Positions 21,591-33,814 are shown, counted from the stretch's first letter. The stretch is DNA of 64,000 nucleotides from Diadema setosum (GCA_033980235.1 CM067075.1:18798844-18862843); one strand, 5' to 3'. The notes: a model not told the origin generated them from the letters alone. Translations and numbers: made by a program.

Positions 21591-22235
21591 GAAATAATGA
21601 AGATCCACTTAACATAAAACTTTAGTATTGTTCCCTCTTTGATATCTTAATTCTATCATTTCATTAATGTGTATATACTGTACAGTTGTGTTTCGTCAGT
21701 TTTTTTCTTTGTTTGTATATATATCTGATTATTAATTTGGATTGTTTTGTTTTTCTCTCTTTTTAAAATCAATCTCATATTGTATTAGCGTCTTGAACTC
21801 AATACAGATTGCAATTATGATGATGAGGCTAATACCCGGTGTTGCCTAGCAGATATTTCAATCAATATAATCGAAGATTATTCTTTTAAACCCATCTGCA
21901 TATTTTGATAGATTAATTAACTACATACATACTCATTTAAGATTTTCATTCATACCATTATGTGCATCTTATCTATTGATGTTTTTACTGTTGGTTGTAA
22001 ATAATGTAAATAATTTATCTAACGCATTTCGTTCAAGATTTTCGCCAACTATTATCAATGTGCTTTGCTGTTGATTTGTAAATAATGTAAATAGTACAGG
22101 TAGTTTTAAATTGCATTTTTCTTCGTTTTCGTGTTATTACACTATATGCCATGATTCGATATTCCCCAATACTCTATATTTGTGTGACATGGGAAAATAA
22201 TAATAAAAAAAACATTGTCATTGTCATTGGTCATG
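21591..22235 (+). pseudogene. second non-LTR RT fragment, 3' part
   Basis: Continues the RT interrupted at 15539: a few more codons, then an AT-rich 3' region ending in A-rich sequence and CATTGT repeats (22211-22230). Confidence 0.55.
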
Positions 22236-24337
22236 CACCTTTAATATATGCATTCATTTGACTATAAGCCAAGCATATTGTACATAACTTGTCACAGATT
22301 AGCAAGTGCTGTGGCAAGCTGGGCTCCAACAATAAACTTTCACTTTGAATTATGCATAAAGTATTAAATGAAAGCAATTTCATCTGAAAGTGCTTGTACA
22401 ATAAATTCAAATATACAGTGAGAAAAAGATATTTTCATCACAACTTGCGTTGCCCATGCTTGGAGTAATGAGACCTAAAAACTAATGCGCAGTTGTGCAT
22501 GGTGCGCGCAGTATAGCTGCGCACAGCTTACCTCCATGGAAATAGTTATCAACAAAGCCAACGCATTTATTCGTAACTTTGATAACATGAATGCGCATAT
22601 TATTACAGGCTTTTGATGCCCTCAGAAGTGAGACTGTTGATTCAACTCTCTCACTCGGAATTTGCAGAACTCAACTGCCTTGGAGCAGCAATCTGTTGTT
22701 ATAGAAAAACCACACGGGGGAAACGTGAGTACAGTATTATGAGAGAGAGAGGGAGAGAGTGTCCGATGAATAGGTCCTCGATCTATTATTAGACGCGGCA
22801 GACAAGTCTGATCTGATCGTCTGATCATAATTTGTCGAGACTGTGAGCAGAACGTTGGCCCATGCATAAGAACAGACGTGAAAATAATGTTTGCTCGGAC
22901 TATTTTTAAAACCATTCGAAAAGTAGGTGTTGGCAAAGATTTAACTCGCATGTTTCCATATACAATATAGACGTCTACTGCTAAATGGTAATTAGGCAAG
23001 GATTGGTTTTGTATTGGGACGAGTTTATTGCAGTTGAGATGCTTCTTATTAATGAACATTAAGATAGATGCCGAGGTATAGGGGTTAGATTTTGCGGCCT
23101 GTCAGCGGCTGTGTGTGTTGGGAAGGGGAATCCCACTGGAACAGTAAGGAGCTTTTGCACCTTATAACTTAAGCTTTTAGAGTCTATAATTATTTTGATG
23201 AAATGCATGTGCTATATACTAATGGGCTTGTTCTTCTGCAACAATGCGGCTCGTGTGTGTGTGTCTGTCTGACTGTTTGCATTTTATGTTTTATGACGCG
23301 TGAGAAAAGTTTGTCAGGTGTCACGGGGCAATATGGGCGTTAGATGGACCCTTTTGAGGCTTTAATAGGTGTAATTATATTTTTGCAATATATAGTTATA
23401 TGAGACTTGCTAGGTCTGTGTCTCTGCTTTAAATGTATAGTCTGAAGAATTTGAAGAGACTTCTATATTTAGGCCCATATAATAAAACTTAAATTCTATG
23501 GAGAACTTACAGTTTATACCGGTTTTAGTGGTATATAACATGCAGAACGAACAGAAGCTTGTATGTCTTTGTCTTTGTAAATATAAAATCCCGGGGGAAT
23601 CCCATATATCTTTGCTCATCTTCCACTAATAAAATTGCCAAACAGAAAAAAAAAAAAAAAACTTTCAACAAAAGTGTTTGGTAGATGTCGACGGTATCAA
23701 ATTAGTTGTAAGAGGAATATCTTGACAAGATTTTTTAGTGAATAAAAAGCGAGGAATGCAGGTGCCAAATAAAACGAGTAGGGCCTACATCAACTGCAAT
23801 CGGACAGAGAAACCCTTTATCGGCATAAAGACGTTACACCATGTTTGATGGAATTTAGGGTTCGCATCGAGAATTGCAAGTAATACGTAATTCACTATTT
23901 CATATCATCCAAGCACCACCATTGTTCTGACCTAATATAAACAAACAACTTACATAATAATTATAGATAGATTGATTGGAAGTTCAGGCTCTCAATTCAA
24001 TCAAAGAAACGCAATCAGTGACATTCATTGTTAACAGAATCTGTTACCCAAAGCTTCTTAAAGTGTGCCGATATTTTGGTGACGCCATTACTGGAAAATG
24101 GGTCGACTATACCAATGAACTTTTGAACTGGGAAAACAACTGCATTATTGATTTGAGTTTCAAAGCGCGAAAAAGCTTGTCTCTGCACAACATTAATTGC
24201 GCTATAAAGATGCATTCGTTGAGTGCACGTCATTTCATGGGATATTATTATTTAGGCAACCGTTAACTCCTTGAAAATAAAAGTAGTGTGATTGTAACAT
24301 CACACGAATCGATGAAGAAACTTGATTTTTTTTTTCC
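22236..24337. other. intergenic or intronic sequence upstream of the zinc-finger gene
   Basis: No transposon recognised. It contains a short GA tract (22741-22757) and poly-A (23645-23661). A 96-codon plus frame (23976-24266) and a 145-codon minus frame (22622-23059) have no recognisable family. The first could be part of an upstream exon but lacks a decisive donor. Confidence 0.4.
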
Positions 24338-24352
24338 ATGTCACCCATCCAG

Positions 24353-25283
24353 ATTTCTCTTGATAAGATCCAAGCGATCCAAGCAAAACCTTCTGGATTC
24401 GGACGTCGCCACGTGATGACTGATATTGGGAAAGACCAATCCCTGGCAGCAAAGTCCATATCGTCGGCGCCTCCAATAAATCTACCTGCTGATCGACAAA
24501 AGGACCAAGTCTGCTCCATCGAGATGTCAAGCACGGGGCAAAATGATCACACATGTTTTTGCTCTGGCGAGGATGCTGGGAGTCCAAAGAGCCAGAAAGT
24601 GGATGACGGTCAACAGTGTTGCTGGGAAAACTCCGAAGAGAATCAAAATGTGGAAACAGAAAAAGCGGCGAGAAACTTGTATCACTCATCAAATAATTCG
24701 TCATCGGAGGAGACACCTTGCGAGCCAAACCAGAAAGGACCCGAGTCTAGTCTGTTGCAAATCGGAAAGACAAGAGCCCCCCAAAATAGTCTCCGAACAA
24801 ACACTCAAAATGACAGCGTAAGGTTCAAAATTTCGAGCACCTCAAGCCACGAGAAATCGCGCCATCAACCTCGCTCCTTGGAAGCCGAAAGTGAAACAAA
24901 TAAAATCGTTGCCGTAACACCCGGATGCAATGTTTCCCCAACAACGTCAGTATCAGATACAACTCTTGTCAACGAGACCGTCGACAAAGCTTTGCAACAG
25001 GACACGCTTTGCAACAATGCTAGTGTTGCTCACATTGAACATAAGTTTGGAATGGAAAAAGAATCTGGACTAGCGGAGAGATATGCTGTTGATGAGAAAG
25101 TTACAGCAGAAAAATCTCACAGCGAGGACGGTGGCGTTTCCGGGAAAGAAATAAAGGACGTCTTGATGTTCAAAGAGGGTGTATCTGGAGACTTGCCAGC
25201 TTCCTTTGGACCCCGGAGCGCTCGAGTCATTATGATTGATGGGATAAAGTTTGTAGCGGTGACGAGTCCACGCCCACCAAAAG
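24353..25283 (+). CDS. exon A of the predicted zinc-finger gene
   Basis: A polypyrimidine run (24326-24336) and CCATCCAG precede 24353. The donor AAAG|GTATAG lies at 25283/25284. Without splicing the frame runs 8 more codons to a stop at 25307, and AATAAA follows at 25495, so a short alternative terminal exon is also conceivable. Confidence 0.6.
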
Positions 25284-26146
25284 GTATAGACGTGAAATTC
25301 TTGCCATAAAATTCATTGCACAGAAGTCATGTTTGAAGAGTAAAATGCGCTTGCAACCCTTGTATCGTATGCTCTGCCAGATCCTATGATGATTTCTTTC
25401 ATTTTTCATCGACATTTTTTTTTCTCAAAACAAAATATATTGCCATTTTTTTTTTTGGGGGGGGGGGGAAGACTGTATACTTCTTTTCTCATTGAATAAA
25501 ACGGGTAGAGAATAAGACCTCAGATCATTTTTGAAATACCATATGAATTTTGCTAGCTATAGAGCCTTTTGTATGACAGGATGAAGTGAATATGGACATG
25601 ACAGCGGAGCGCAAATTCAATAATTCGATTCGAATTCGATAAACATAGTATCTAACTGTCGGGATCTCGTCGCATAAAACAATTTTGAAATGCGAGCAGT
25701 CACAGCAATTTTTGTCGCAAAGGGTATACTGCGACTATGGAACCCTCTATCAACAGTTTCTAGCCGATGCAACTGATTACTTTTATGAGAAGAAATCTGT
25801 GCATTGCAAGGGCTCCTATCAGATTTTCCATTTCGGAGTTTAAATTAAATGGATAGGAGGAGAAAGATCATCCTCCCAAATCGACTTCACAAGGAGACCC
25901 CCCCCCCCCCCCCCCCATAAAAAACCTAATCAACGAAGGAATAACAAATAGAAGCTATATATTCGTCAGTGTATTTATTTGTGTAATTACTTGCTTGCTC
26001 TCGGAGCTATAGGATTTACAGAATCTAACAGCGTACCATATAGGTCTAATACTGCAAAGATGTCGAGATGGGTGAAGCCACATTCGATTAGGGGCCGAAA
26101 TAACAAGATCTCAGATCTCGCCTTCTTGCAACTGCTCGGACCAAAG

Positions 26147-26193
<47 letters not shown>

Positions 26194-29100
26194 GTGGCTA
26201 CTTGTATAGCGCACAGGTCCACTTTTCAGTGCTCATGGCGCTTCAAAAATGAAAAAATATCATATATTTACATGCATATACATATTCAAACATTTCAACA
26301 AAGAAAAAAAAATGGTAAACAAAAGCAAATATATACCAAATAAAGAATACAACATATATCAATTAAAAATACAATATTAATCCAATATTAATGACATACA
26401 GCAATTACAGTCCTCAGTATGAAAGGAACAGATAAGTTTTAAGTTTGGATTTGAATGACTCTGTAGATGACAGTTCCCTTAACTGAAGAGGTAACTGATT
26501 CCACAATTTTGGTCCCATAACGGAAAAAGCACGATCACCATACCCATGTTTTACTCTGGGTGTTTGGAGTAAGAATGCATCTGATGATGAACGTAGCCTT
26601 CGTGTCGGATTGTATTTTTGAACAGAATTACTTATGTATATTGGGGAAAAAGAATGAACTGAATGATGTACTAATAACAGAATCTTGAAAATAATCCTTT
26701 TTTCTACAGGTAACCAATGTAAGGAACGGAGAACTGGTGACATGGAATCAAACTTATTAGTAAAAGTTAACAATCGGGCAGCAGAATTTTGCAACCGTTA
26801 TAGTTTTGTGACATCTTTTTTTGAAAGATTACACAACAATGAATTCGAAAAATCCAACCGAGAAGAAATCAAAGCATGAATAAGTATCTCAGCTGCAGAT
26901 TTAGACAAATATTTCCTTATGAAACTTAAATTACGCAACTGATATCGAACATTCCGCTGAATATGAGTTACATGACTTCGAAATGACATTTCCTGATCAA
27001 ATATGACACCTATATTACGGGATGTTTTCGACGGAGTAATGCAAGTGCTACCGATGTTGACATGACATGACTGATAATCAACTTTGCTTAACATATGCTT
27101 TGATCCCAATAACAGAAACTCAGATTTATCATCATTTAGTTTAAGGCCATTGGATGTAAGCCAAATTTTCAGGTCTTGCAAACATGCTTCGAGTTTTACA
27201 ATGGCGGATGACAATGAAGACACAGTGGGTTTAAAAGACAAATAAAGTTGTATATCATCCGCATAACAATGATAACTAATACAATGCTTGCGAAATACTT
27301 CACTAATTGGTTGCATAAACAGAGAAAAAAGCAGCGGGCCTCCAACAGAACCTTGAGGTACACCAAACTTTGTCAGAGTTTTACAAGAGGTAGAATCACC
27401 AATTCTAACATAATGAGATCGATCACATAAGTAGGATATAAACCAATCAAGAACAGTTCCTTTGATGCCCAAATATCTCAATCGTTCAATCAGAATAGCA
27501 TGGTCGACTGTGTCAAAAGCTGAGCTCATATCAAGCATGATAAGAGCTTGCACATCTCGTCTATAAACACGCTTTCTCAGACTGAAAAAGCACATAGAGT
27601 GTGTGTAAGATCGCCTTATGCTGAAATATTGAGATCTTGGTCATGTCGAGTCGAACCATTCAAAATGTCAATGTACTGATGGAGAACTTATCAATTTTAC
27701 AATGTTGCGTTTATGAAAGAAATAACTTAAACCATGACAGTGCCGACGGATTTGATCTTGACAGGACGCTGCAGGATCTGTGAGACATTAGGTCCATTGA
27801 TGTACTTCTCGACTAGTGAACCACGTCTTGTGCAAGACGTCTTGGAGGCAGCAGGGAAGTTTTGCTCAGTCAAATGTGCCCGAGCGTTCCTACATGACAG
27901 ACGATCTCCGCGTACGATAACAGGCGTGACGTCATCCGGTCAAGAACGAACAGTCATCGCGACAGTATCGAGTGAATTGGTGGGTCTACTAATGCTACAT
28001 AACCCGCTTCTATGATTTATGGCAAACGTGATTTGTGGGGAAATTGCTTCCATGCCTTATTGATTTAGTCTTGTGTGACCGCTTTGACATTCTTCAGATC
28101 ATCAATGTGTTCTGTCTATACTCCAACCACGAAGAAAACCACGAAGAAAACCAATCTTCGCGATCAAATTCATAATGTGCTTTTGAATGAAATAACGTAT
28201 TTAACAATGATACAAGGAAGTCAATTTATCACGAAATCACTGAATAGAATAAGATTAAGGTTAAAATTCGGCATTGTTCAACAGCTTAGTCCTACTACTG
28301 AATTATATTTGTGTAACAGACCACATATCGTTTCATCACCTGCTCGTCACCAGAAACGAAGTGGTTTAGTGTGTGCAGTTCGTTTTGTGACACCTACATC
28401 CGTTTTATGAAGTACAAATTAGTCACTAAGAAGGTGAGAATAATTGTTTTATTTGAAAATTTGTCCAAAATTGTTCGTACATGTACGAACTGACTCTAAA
28501 AACGAACGTTCAAAACAGGGAAAAAGGTAATTGTTGCTGGACACAGATATCACTGTTCGATATGGTGTAATTTTCGTACAACAGTTGTTCTTCCACAGTT
28601 ACAGGATGCCAACATATCGTTTTCATAAATCTTGTTCCACGCACTTTCAATAATATGAACATTCTACTCCCTTAATTCTGCAGACCCATAACTCGACTTA
28701 CAAACCAAAGATAGGAGTCCGAGCAGCAAGATCTCAGGAGCAGATTTGCAACTACGAGTGTCGAAGTGTTGCAAAGAACAAAAGTGATTGCCTAATCACT
28801 GCCAAACGAAAATATGCATTGTCAAAGAAGGGTGCTAAAGCTCATGCGAAGCATCAATCTCGACATAAGAATGAAATCGATTTCCGTCGGAAAAGCCGAA
28901 AGGAATCAGAGTGCTCTTTTGTTAGTAACCACGAAATGTCAGCTTGGACTGCAAATTGTCTTGCAGAGAAATCAGGGCCAAATACGTCCAAGAGTCAGAC
29001 TGCTTTATTAGGCCAAGACAAACTGTTGAGCGTACAGAGCAAGAATTCAGCAAAGACCAGTAAATATTGTGGTTCGAATCGAAATGGCAAGGATTATAGA

Positions 29101-30390
29101 GAAATTGTCAGTGCAAATGATACGACTTTCGCAAACCCTGCCCATAAAGCATCGACCTCGGGCAGAACCTCGAAGAAACGAGCAGCTCGGCAAACAAGGC
29201 CAAAAGTATCTGCAACAAGCTTTGCAGCAACATCGAAGCCATGCAAGCAGAGTATTCCTTCAACACTTCGATCCATGTCAGAGACAGAATGCCCGTCGAT
29301 TGTCTTTGTACCAACCGGCAATGCCACTGACACCTGTAGAGACGTGGATGGAAGACATGTGCCATCTGAACCTGTTCTCACCAGCGTTTCCAAGCACGCT
29401 GTATGTTTCTCAACAATAAATGATAGCAAGATCCAAAAGTCACGCAACAAATATGCAGGACAGACAATAGATACAAAAGAATGGCTTTATAGGTTTCATG
29501 AGCGGCGCAGATGTCAGTTCAAGACGATGTTTCCTTTCCAAGAGTCATTGGCAGTTGATCGTACGGAAGATGCTCGAAGAAAGCAAGTTAACACTGAAAA
29601 GGGTTCATCGTCAGGAACAAGCGTAGAGGATAGCAGCAACACAAACTGGAAAATGTCACCCGAGCATGGAAAAAGTAAATCAAGTAGATCGAAGAGAACT
29701 GAACAGAGATCGTCATCTTATAGAGACATCTGTCAACACAGTAATTCGTCGAGGAAATATGGTGTTGGCAAACAGGCGGCAGATGATCAGAACAGAGACT
29801 GGACGACACTCCTTCAGTTAATGATTGATGCTGCCGACAGAGAAGAACTTGAAGGAGTGAAGGGTCACGATGAACAAAAATCGCTCACTTTTCAGCAGAA
29901 CTTTGCAAAGGGAGAGTCACAGTGCAGGGAGGGAATGAAGTCTATCATAGTTAGTGCGACTAAGTGTAGCGACCTGTTCAAGTACAAAGACGGGGATCCT
30001 GCCACTAAAAGAAAAAAGCACAAAAAGAAAAAGAAGCACAAGAAAAAGAAGTGCAAGAAAACAAAAGAAAAAATCAAATATCCATGTGAAGAAGGTAAGA
30101 CGCAGTTAGCCACTGATGAGAATGTGGTTCACTCTGGTCGCATGAAAGGGAAAGCCAAAACTAGCCGAAAAGTTCACAGCAAATCTTCTAACAGCGATCC
30201 AAACTTGTGGCCGAAATGGACAAAAAATTTCAAAAGCACCTCTGAGGTAATGACCAGCGTCGACCAACTATTATGGACGATGAAAAATGGATTTCAACCA
30301 GAGGTTGGGCCATCGTTGGGACCAATACCTCTAGACAGCCGAACGAAAGAGGGTCTGCCTGAATTCTGGGGGATTTGCGAAATAGACTAG
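24353..30390 (+). CDS. predicted three-exon nuclear protein with FCS-like zinc finger (5' end uncertain)
   Basis: Exons 24353-25283, 27765-27979 and 28684-30390 join in frame (phases 1 and 0) into about 950 codons. The first exon encodes a Ser/Thr/Glu-rich low-complexity region. Splicing across 25283/27765 completes a Gly codon and places PPKG before RCRIC. The second exon carries CRIC and, 27 residues later, FCSVKCARAF, which resembles the FCS zinc finger of Polycomb-group proteins. The third exon is Ser/Lys-rich with a polylysine block (KKHKKKKKHKKKKCKK), probably a nuclear signal, and ends PEFWGICEID. I do not recognise the gene. A start at ATG 24338 (five codons before the acceptor) or an upstream exon are both possible. 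Confidence 0.6.
25284..26146. other. intron sequence of the zinc-finger gene
   Basis: Contains AATAAA (25495-25500), a G run (25457-25468) and a C run (25895-25916). No other element recognised. Confidence 0.4.
26147..27560 (-). mobile_element. 5'-truncated L2-type non-LTR retrotransposon in an intron
   Basis: Minus-strand RT C-terminal two-thirds (27595-26798) plus the downstream region (26794-26414). Motifs: MLDMSSAFDTVDHAIL, GVPQGSVGGPLLFSLF, YHCYADDIQLYLSF, and at the C end RSLHWLPVEKRIIFKILLL, YGDRAFSVMGPKLWNQLP and FKSKLKTYLF, all characteristic of L2. One stop or shift near 26796 separates the two frames. The 3' region includes GCGCTATACAAGTAGCC and ends in an (ATT)n tail (26147-26192). 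It lies antisense in the intron between exons A and B. Confidence 0.85.
27765..27979 (+). CDS. exon B of the predicted zinc-finger gene
   Basis: Acceptor TTGACAG|GACGC and donor GAATTG|GTGGGT. It is 215 bp long and enters in phase 1 and leaves in phase 0, exactly what the neighbours need. It encodes the CRIC and FCSVKCARAF zinc-binding motif. Confidence 0.6.
27980..28683. other. intron sequence of the zinc-finger gene
   Basis: About 700 bp, with no repeat family recognised beyond a duplicated CCACGAAGAAAA (28127-28150). Confidence 0.4.
28684..30390 (+). CDS. exon C (terminal) of the predicted zinc-finger gene
   Basis: The acceptor CTTAATTCTGCAG precedes 28684; an in-frame stop at 28651 excludes a much longer exon. 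It is 569 codons including the stop, begins THNSTYKPK, and is rich in Ser, Lys and Arg with a polylysine tract near the end. GATAAA (30923) and ATTAAA (30942) are possible weak poly(A) signals downstream. Confidence 0.65.
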   Translation, partial: THNSTYKPKIGVRAARSQEQICNYECRSVAKNKSDCLITAKRKYALSKKGAKAHAKHQSRHKNEIDFRRKSRKESECSFVSNHEMSAWTANCLAEKSGPNTSKSQTALLGQDKLLSVQSKNSAKTSKYCGSNRNGKDYREIVSANDTTFANPAHKASTSGRTSKKRAARQTRPKVSATSFAATSKPCKQSIPSTLRSMSETECPSIVFVPTGNATDTCRDVDGRHVPSEPVLTSVSKHAVCFSTINDSKIQKSRNKYAGQTIDTKEWLYRFHERRRCQFKTMFPFQESLAVDRTEDARRKQVNTEKGSSSGTSVEDSSNTNWKMSPEHGKSKSSRSKRTEQRSSSYRDICQHSNSSRKYGVGKQAADDQNRDWTTLLQLMIDAADREELEGVKGHDEQKSLTFQQNFAKGESQCREGMKSIIVSATKCSDLFKYKDGDPATKRKKHKKKKKHKKKKCKKTKEKIKYPCEEGKTQLATDENVVHSGRMKGKAKTSRKVHSKSSNSDPNLWPKWTKNFKSTSEVMTSVDQLLWTMKNGFQPEVGPSLGPIPLDSRTKEGLPEFWGICEID

Positions 30391-31516
30391 GTGAAAAAGT
30401 GGGGACTCTGATTGGAGACTTCGAACACACCGCAGAGAATGGTGCATTCAGCGTGTCCAAAATAATGTCGATTCCTTGGCGCCTGTCGCTATGTCCAGAT
30501 TGGTATTCTAACTGCATACTTTCTGTTTTTTATTGCTACTAACAAAGACGCAAAATTAACCCAGAGGTACAGGAATATACCTTGTACAATGAAGATGATC
30601 ATCTAAATATTTTTTTTTTCAGTCGACCGACTTTTGTTTCACCGGTTTTTCAAGGAAAAAATCTTATAACAATACATTTCCTTGTTACACACAAAGTTGT
30701 CTCATCTTTACTATCACAGGTCCTGCCAATCTAATGCCAATCTTTACCCAATCCAATGGTTGCACTTTTCACGAATAACGAAAGAATACTGTTGATTCAA
30801 TTTAGATGAAAATGTCGCGGTATATGTTAAGTGGATCGTAACAGCTCATATTCGTCATTATGTGAAGGATGGACTCTCAATTCTTTACCTCGAAGGATGT
30901 TGAATGTTGATTTTTGATCAGCGATAAATGATTTCCTATTATTAAAAGAAAAAAAGTTATCCTCTAATGCACTGAAGCAACAAATATTTACAGATATGCA
31001 TGAGCTCGCAGTTAGCTCAGTACATAAAAAGTTATATTTTTTTATCTATAGAAGACAGAGCAATGACATAATCACTACAATAGATTGCTAATGCATTTGA
31101 CACCCCCCCCCCCCTCTTCGAACGAGATAAGGTCTCTTGCCGAAGTCAAGAGTGACTTCTACATAGAAGACAGAGCAATGGCATAATCATAATAACAGAC
31201 TGCTAATGAATTTGACTCCCCGCCCCCCCCCCCCCCCCGAAACAAAAAGGAAGTCGTGCTCATTATTATGCAGATCAAATGTCTTTCTGTCAGTATAATA
31301 GTACGCATGTAAGATTCGTATAAAGAGGTTGTATATAGATACTTTTCCAGTGCAGGGTCCTTTGTTTATTTGGGTTCGATAAAGTGTTTTGTCCAATACG
31401 ATGTTACCTGTCTCCAATAGTAAATCGTTACATTTCTCTTTAGCTCGCCTGAGTAAAGGCTCAAGCGAGCTTTTGCCATCATGATCATTCATATCGTCGA
31501 AAAGGAGAGGTTTAGA
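30391..31516. other. 3' flank of the zinc-finger gene, unassigned
   Basis: Two similar blocks, about 31050-31115 and 31165-31240, share GAAGACAGAGCAATG and a poly-C run. They are a diverged local duplication. No gene seen. Confidence 0.4.
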
Positions 31517-31804
31517 TAGGGAGCTTTAGATTTGCGACGCTTAACGTTAATACGACGGTTGCGTTCCGTTCTCCTCTCTCATCCCTGCGTCGTGTTGCAA
31601 AGTAGCTTTAGATTTTGCGAAGATGCAGCCTACAAAAAGTAAAACACTGCATCAAGTAGCTCTCAGCGTCGCGAATTTGAGCGGACGCTAAAATGGCTCA
31701 GTACCGTCGTGACTGAAAACTCAGACGACGCGTGATCGATTTCGATGAGCCGCCTTGCGCATGAGCAGAACATTTTTCCCGCGTCGCAAATCTAAAGCTC
31801 CCTA
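31517..31804. mobile_element. TA-flanked miniature inverted-repeat element
   Basis: 284 bp (31519-31802) with near-perfect ends: GGGAGCTTTAGATTTGCGAC and its inverse GTCGCAAATCTAAAGCTCCC. TA lies on both sides, as for Tc1/mariner-type elements. No coding capacity. Confidence 0.8.
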
Positions 31805-32592
31805 TTATTTTGTGTGCGACGCCCACAGAGGTCGAGAAGCCGACAAACCTTTTTTGGTGACGCTTTGTGCTAGCATTATTGTTTTGGTGAGCGACGAGTT
31901 CCTTCCCACGGAACAAGTGATATTGATTTGTTCCAACCCTGCATAGTTGAATTAATGACAAGACAGGTGACCCATATCCATATAAATTCACGCAACGCCC
32001 CCCCCCCCCCCACAAGAACTGTTTTTCATGACATTACTATAGACACAAAAGGTATACTGATGTTCCTATGGAGCACTATACGAATCTTAATTCTGTACAA
32101 AGAACATTAAATGTATGGCTTGATCAGTGCGCACATCCTCATTACGAGTTATGTACTGTCATTATACAGCTGTATCTCTAATCGGAGTAAATGCATGCAT
32201 TAGCAATAATATGAATCTTATTGCTTCCAGTGATCAGTCTGGACAAAATGTCTGAACATTACCACTTTGTAGTTTACAGACGAATAAAGTTGAAGGATAT
32301 TGTAACAAGCTACTTTCCTAGATGTACACATGTATGCATGACAAATACATGAAGTACACGTAAACGTTATCATCCATGCCGAATCTCGATCCAAATCAGC
32401 ACTTCGTGGAACAATGCTACTGATCCGAGCAAGGGGCAATAGAAATCATTGTGTTAATAAACGGGCGGTCTACTACAACTCTCGGATTTCTCTAGGATAT
32501 CAAACTGATACGGCTTGTGGTAAAGTCTGCTTTATAGAGTACTTGTACTTCATCGGATGACATAATGAAATGGGTTTCTTTCCTTCTACTAG

Positions 32593-32628
<36 letters not shown>

Positions 32629-32673
32629 CTGCATAGATGAAAAATCCCACCTTGAGGGTTATGAAACTGTAAT
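31805..32673. other. intergenic sequence
   Basis: Contains a C run (31999-32011) and a (GA)n tract (32595-32624). No gene seen. Confidence 0.4.
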
Positions 32674-33055
32674 TTAAAGGGTGTGTACAGTTCTGGTTGA
32701 GGTGAGGATTTAGCTTTTAACATTTTGCAAGATATTCAGAAACCGCTCTATGAGATGTCACAGAGCATGCAATTCTAAGGGGTATCAAAAGTTTATTTGA
32801 TGAAAATCGGTTTTGAAATGGCTGATAGCCAAAAACAAGGTGAAACAAAGAGATCCTAATAAAAGGCGTGGTCTGTCGCCTTTCATTATTATTTGTATCA
32901 CCTTTTTGGGTATCTCAGCCATTTGAAAACCAATTTTCATCAAATAAACGTTGAATCCTACTTAAAATTACATGCTCTTTTATATTTCATAAGAGGTTTC
33001 TCATTATTTCACTTAAGAATGTTCAAAACATGAATCCCCACCTCAATGTACAACT
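32674..33055. mobile_element. palindromic miniature element (TTAAAGGGTGTGTACAG type)
   Basis: Two arms of about 170 bp in inverted orientation: the left begins TTAAAGGGTGTGTACAG, and the right arm read inward contains TGTACATTGAGGTGGGGATT. The inner parts (TTTATTTGATGAAAATCGG and its inverse) match closely. The right terminus has lost its TTAA end. Confidence 0.7.
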
Positions 33056-33780
33056 ACATGTACTTCTACATGCCTGTTTGAGTACGCCTACATTGTGAGT
33101 AATTGTATAGCATACTGCACTGACAGAATAGAGCACACATTAAAATCTACAAACTAGTCTCATTCATTGTCTGCAGTCTTCTCTTCCATGATTTTAATGA
33201 TTGTCAAAAATACAATATACATCGGTACATGTAAAGGCATGAACACACAAAGTACACAAAGAGAAACACTCAATTTTATCATTATTCTACATGACAAAAT
33301 AAAATACTCCATTGTATATCAGACTCAACAGATTTGCATTGGAAATTGTCTTTTCAACGTAATAATAATAATGATAAAATTCAAATGCATTATACAATAC
33401 GAACAGGGTGGGAGGCCACTAAAATTATCTCCTTCACAGAAAACATGATACAGTGGTTATAGTACAGCACCATCTTCAGCTATCCACAGTTATACCTTGC
33501 TTGCCGAGTTTGTGCAGTTGTCATGGTATCTTATACGTGAAAACACTAATGGCATGTTGTGATTCTAGAATGTGTCGACTGCATCTTTTCCTCATGTGCA
33601 AGTTTTGAGCCAGATCTGATAAGACACTCTTAATCATATGATTTTCTGTGCTACTCAGTGCAAATGAAATCAAATACATGTACATGTAATGTACTTTTTA
33701 GCTGGTTTCTTCTGGAGTAGTCAAGTGATTTAAATTCCCATCTTATATACAGTATACATATCACGTGATAATTATACATG
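33056..33780. other. intergenic sequence
   Basis: No gene or repeat family recognised. Confidence 0.35.
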
Positions 33781-33814
33781 TATATACGTATATATATATC
33801 TATATATATATATA

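Larger units (their letters stand above)
15535..21595 (-). mobile_element. rearranged LTR retrotransposon, non-autonomous
   Basis: Outer limits are 15540 (TGTCACAG) and 21590 (TTGTAACA), flanked by the 5-bp duplication GAAAT (15535-15539 and 21591-21595). Read on the minus strand, the 5' LTR is 21590-17941. Without a 1.94-kb inserted element it is about 1.7 kb; it starts TGTTACAAG and ends CTGTGACA. A primer-binding-like TGGGGGCTTGTCCGGG follows (17922-17937). Then come a gag ORF and, without any pol, a damaged 3' LTR. Only the last 705 bp of that LTR (16245-15540) are in normal orientation. Its first 500 bp, with the purine-rich tract next to it, are inverted (16246-17027). Confidence 0.75.

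Noticed and set aside
22622..23059. 145-codon minus-strand ORF
   Set aside because: No recognisable motifs, no supporting splice sites, and uneven composition; likely chance.
23976..24266. 96-codon ORF upstream of the zinc-finger gene as its first exon
   Set aside because: It ends in its own stop and offers no convincing donor in the phase needed for exon A.
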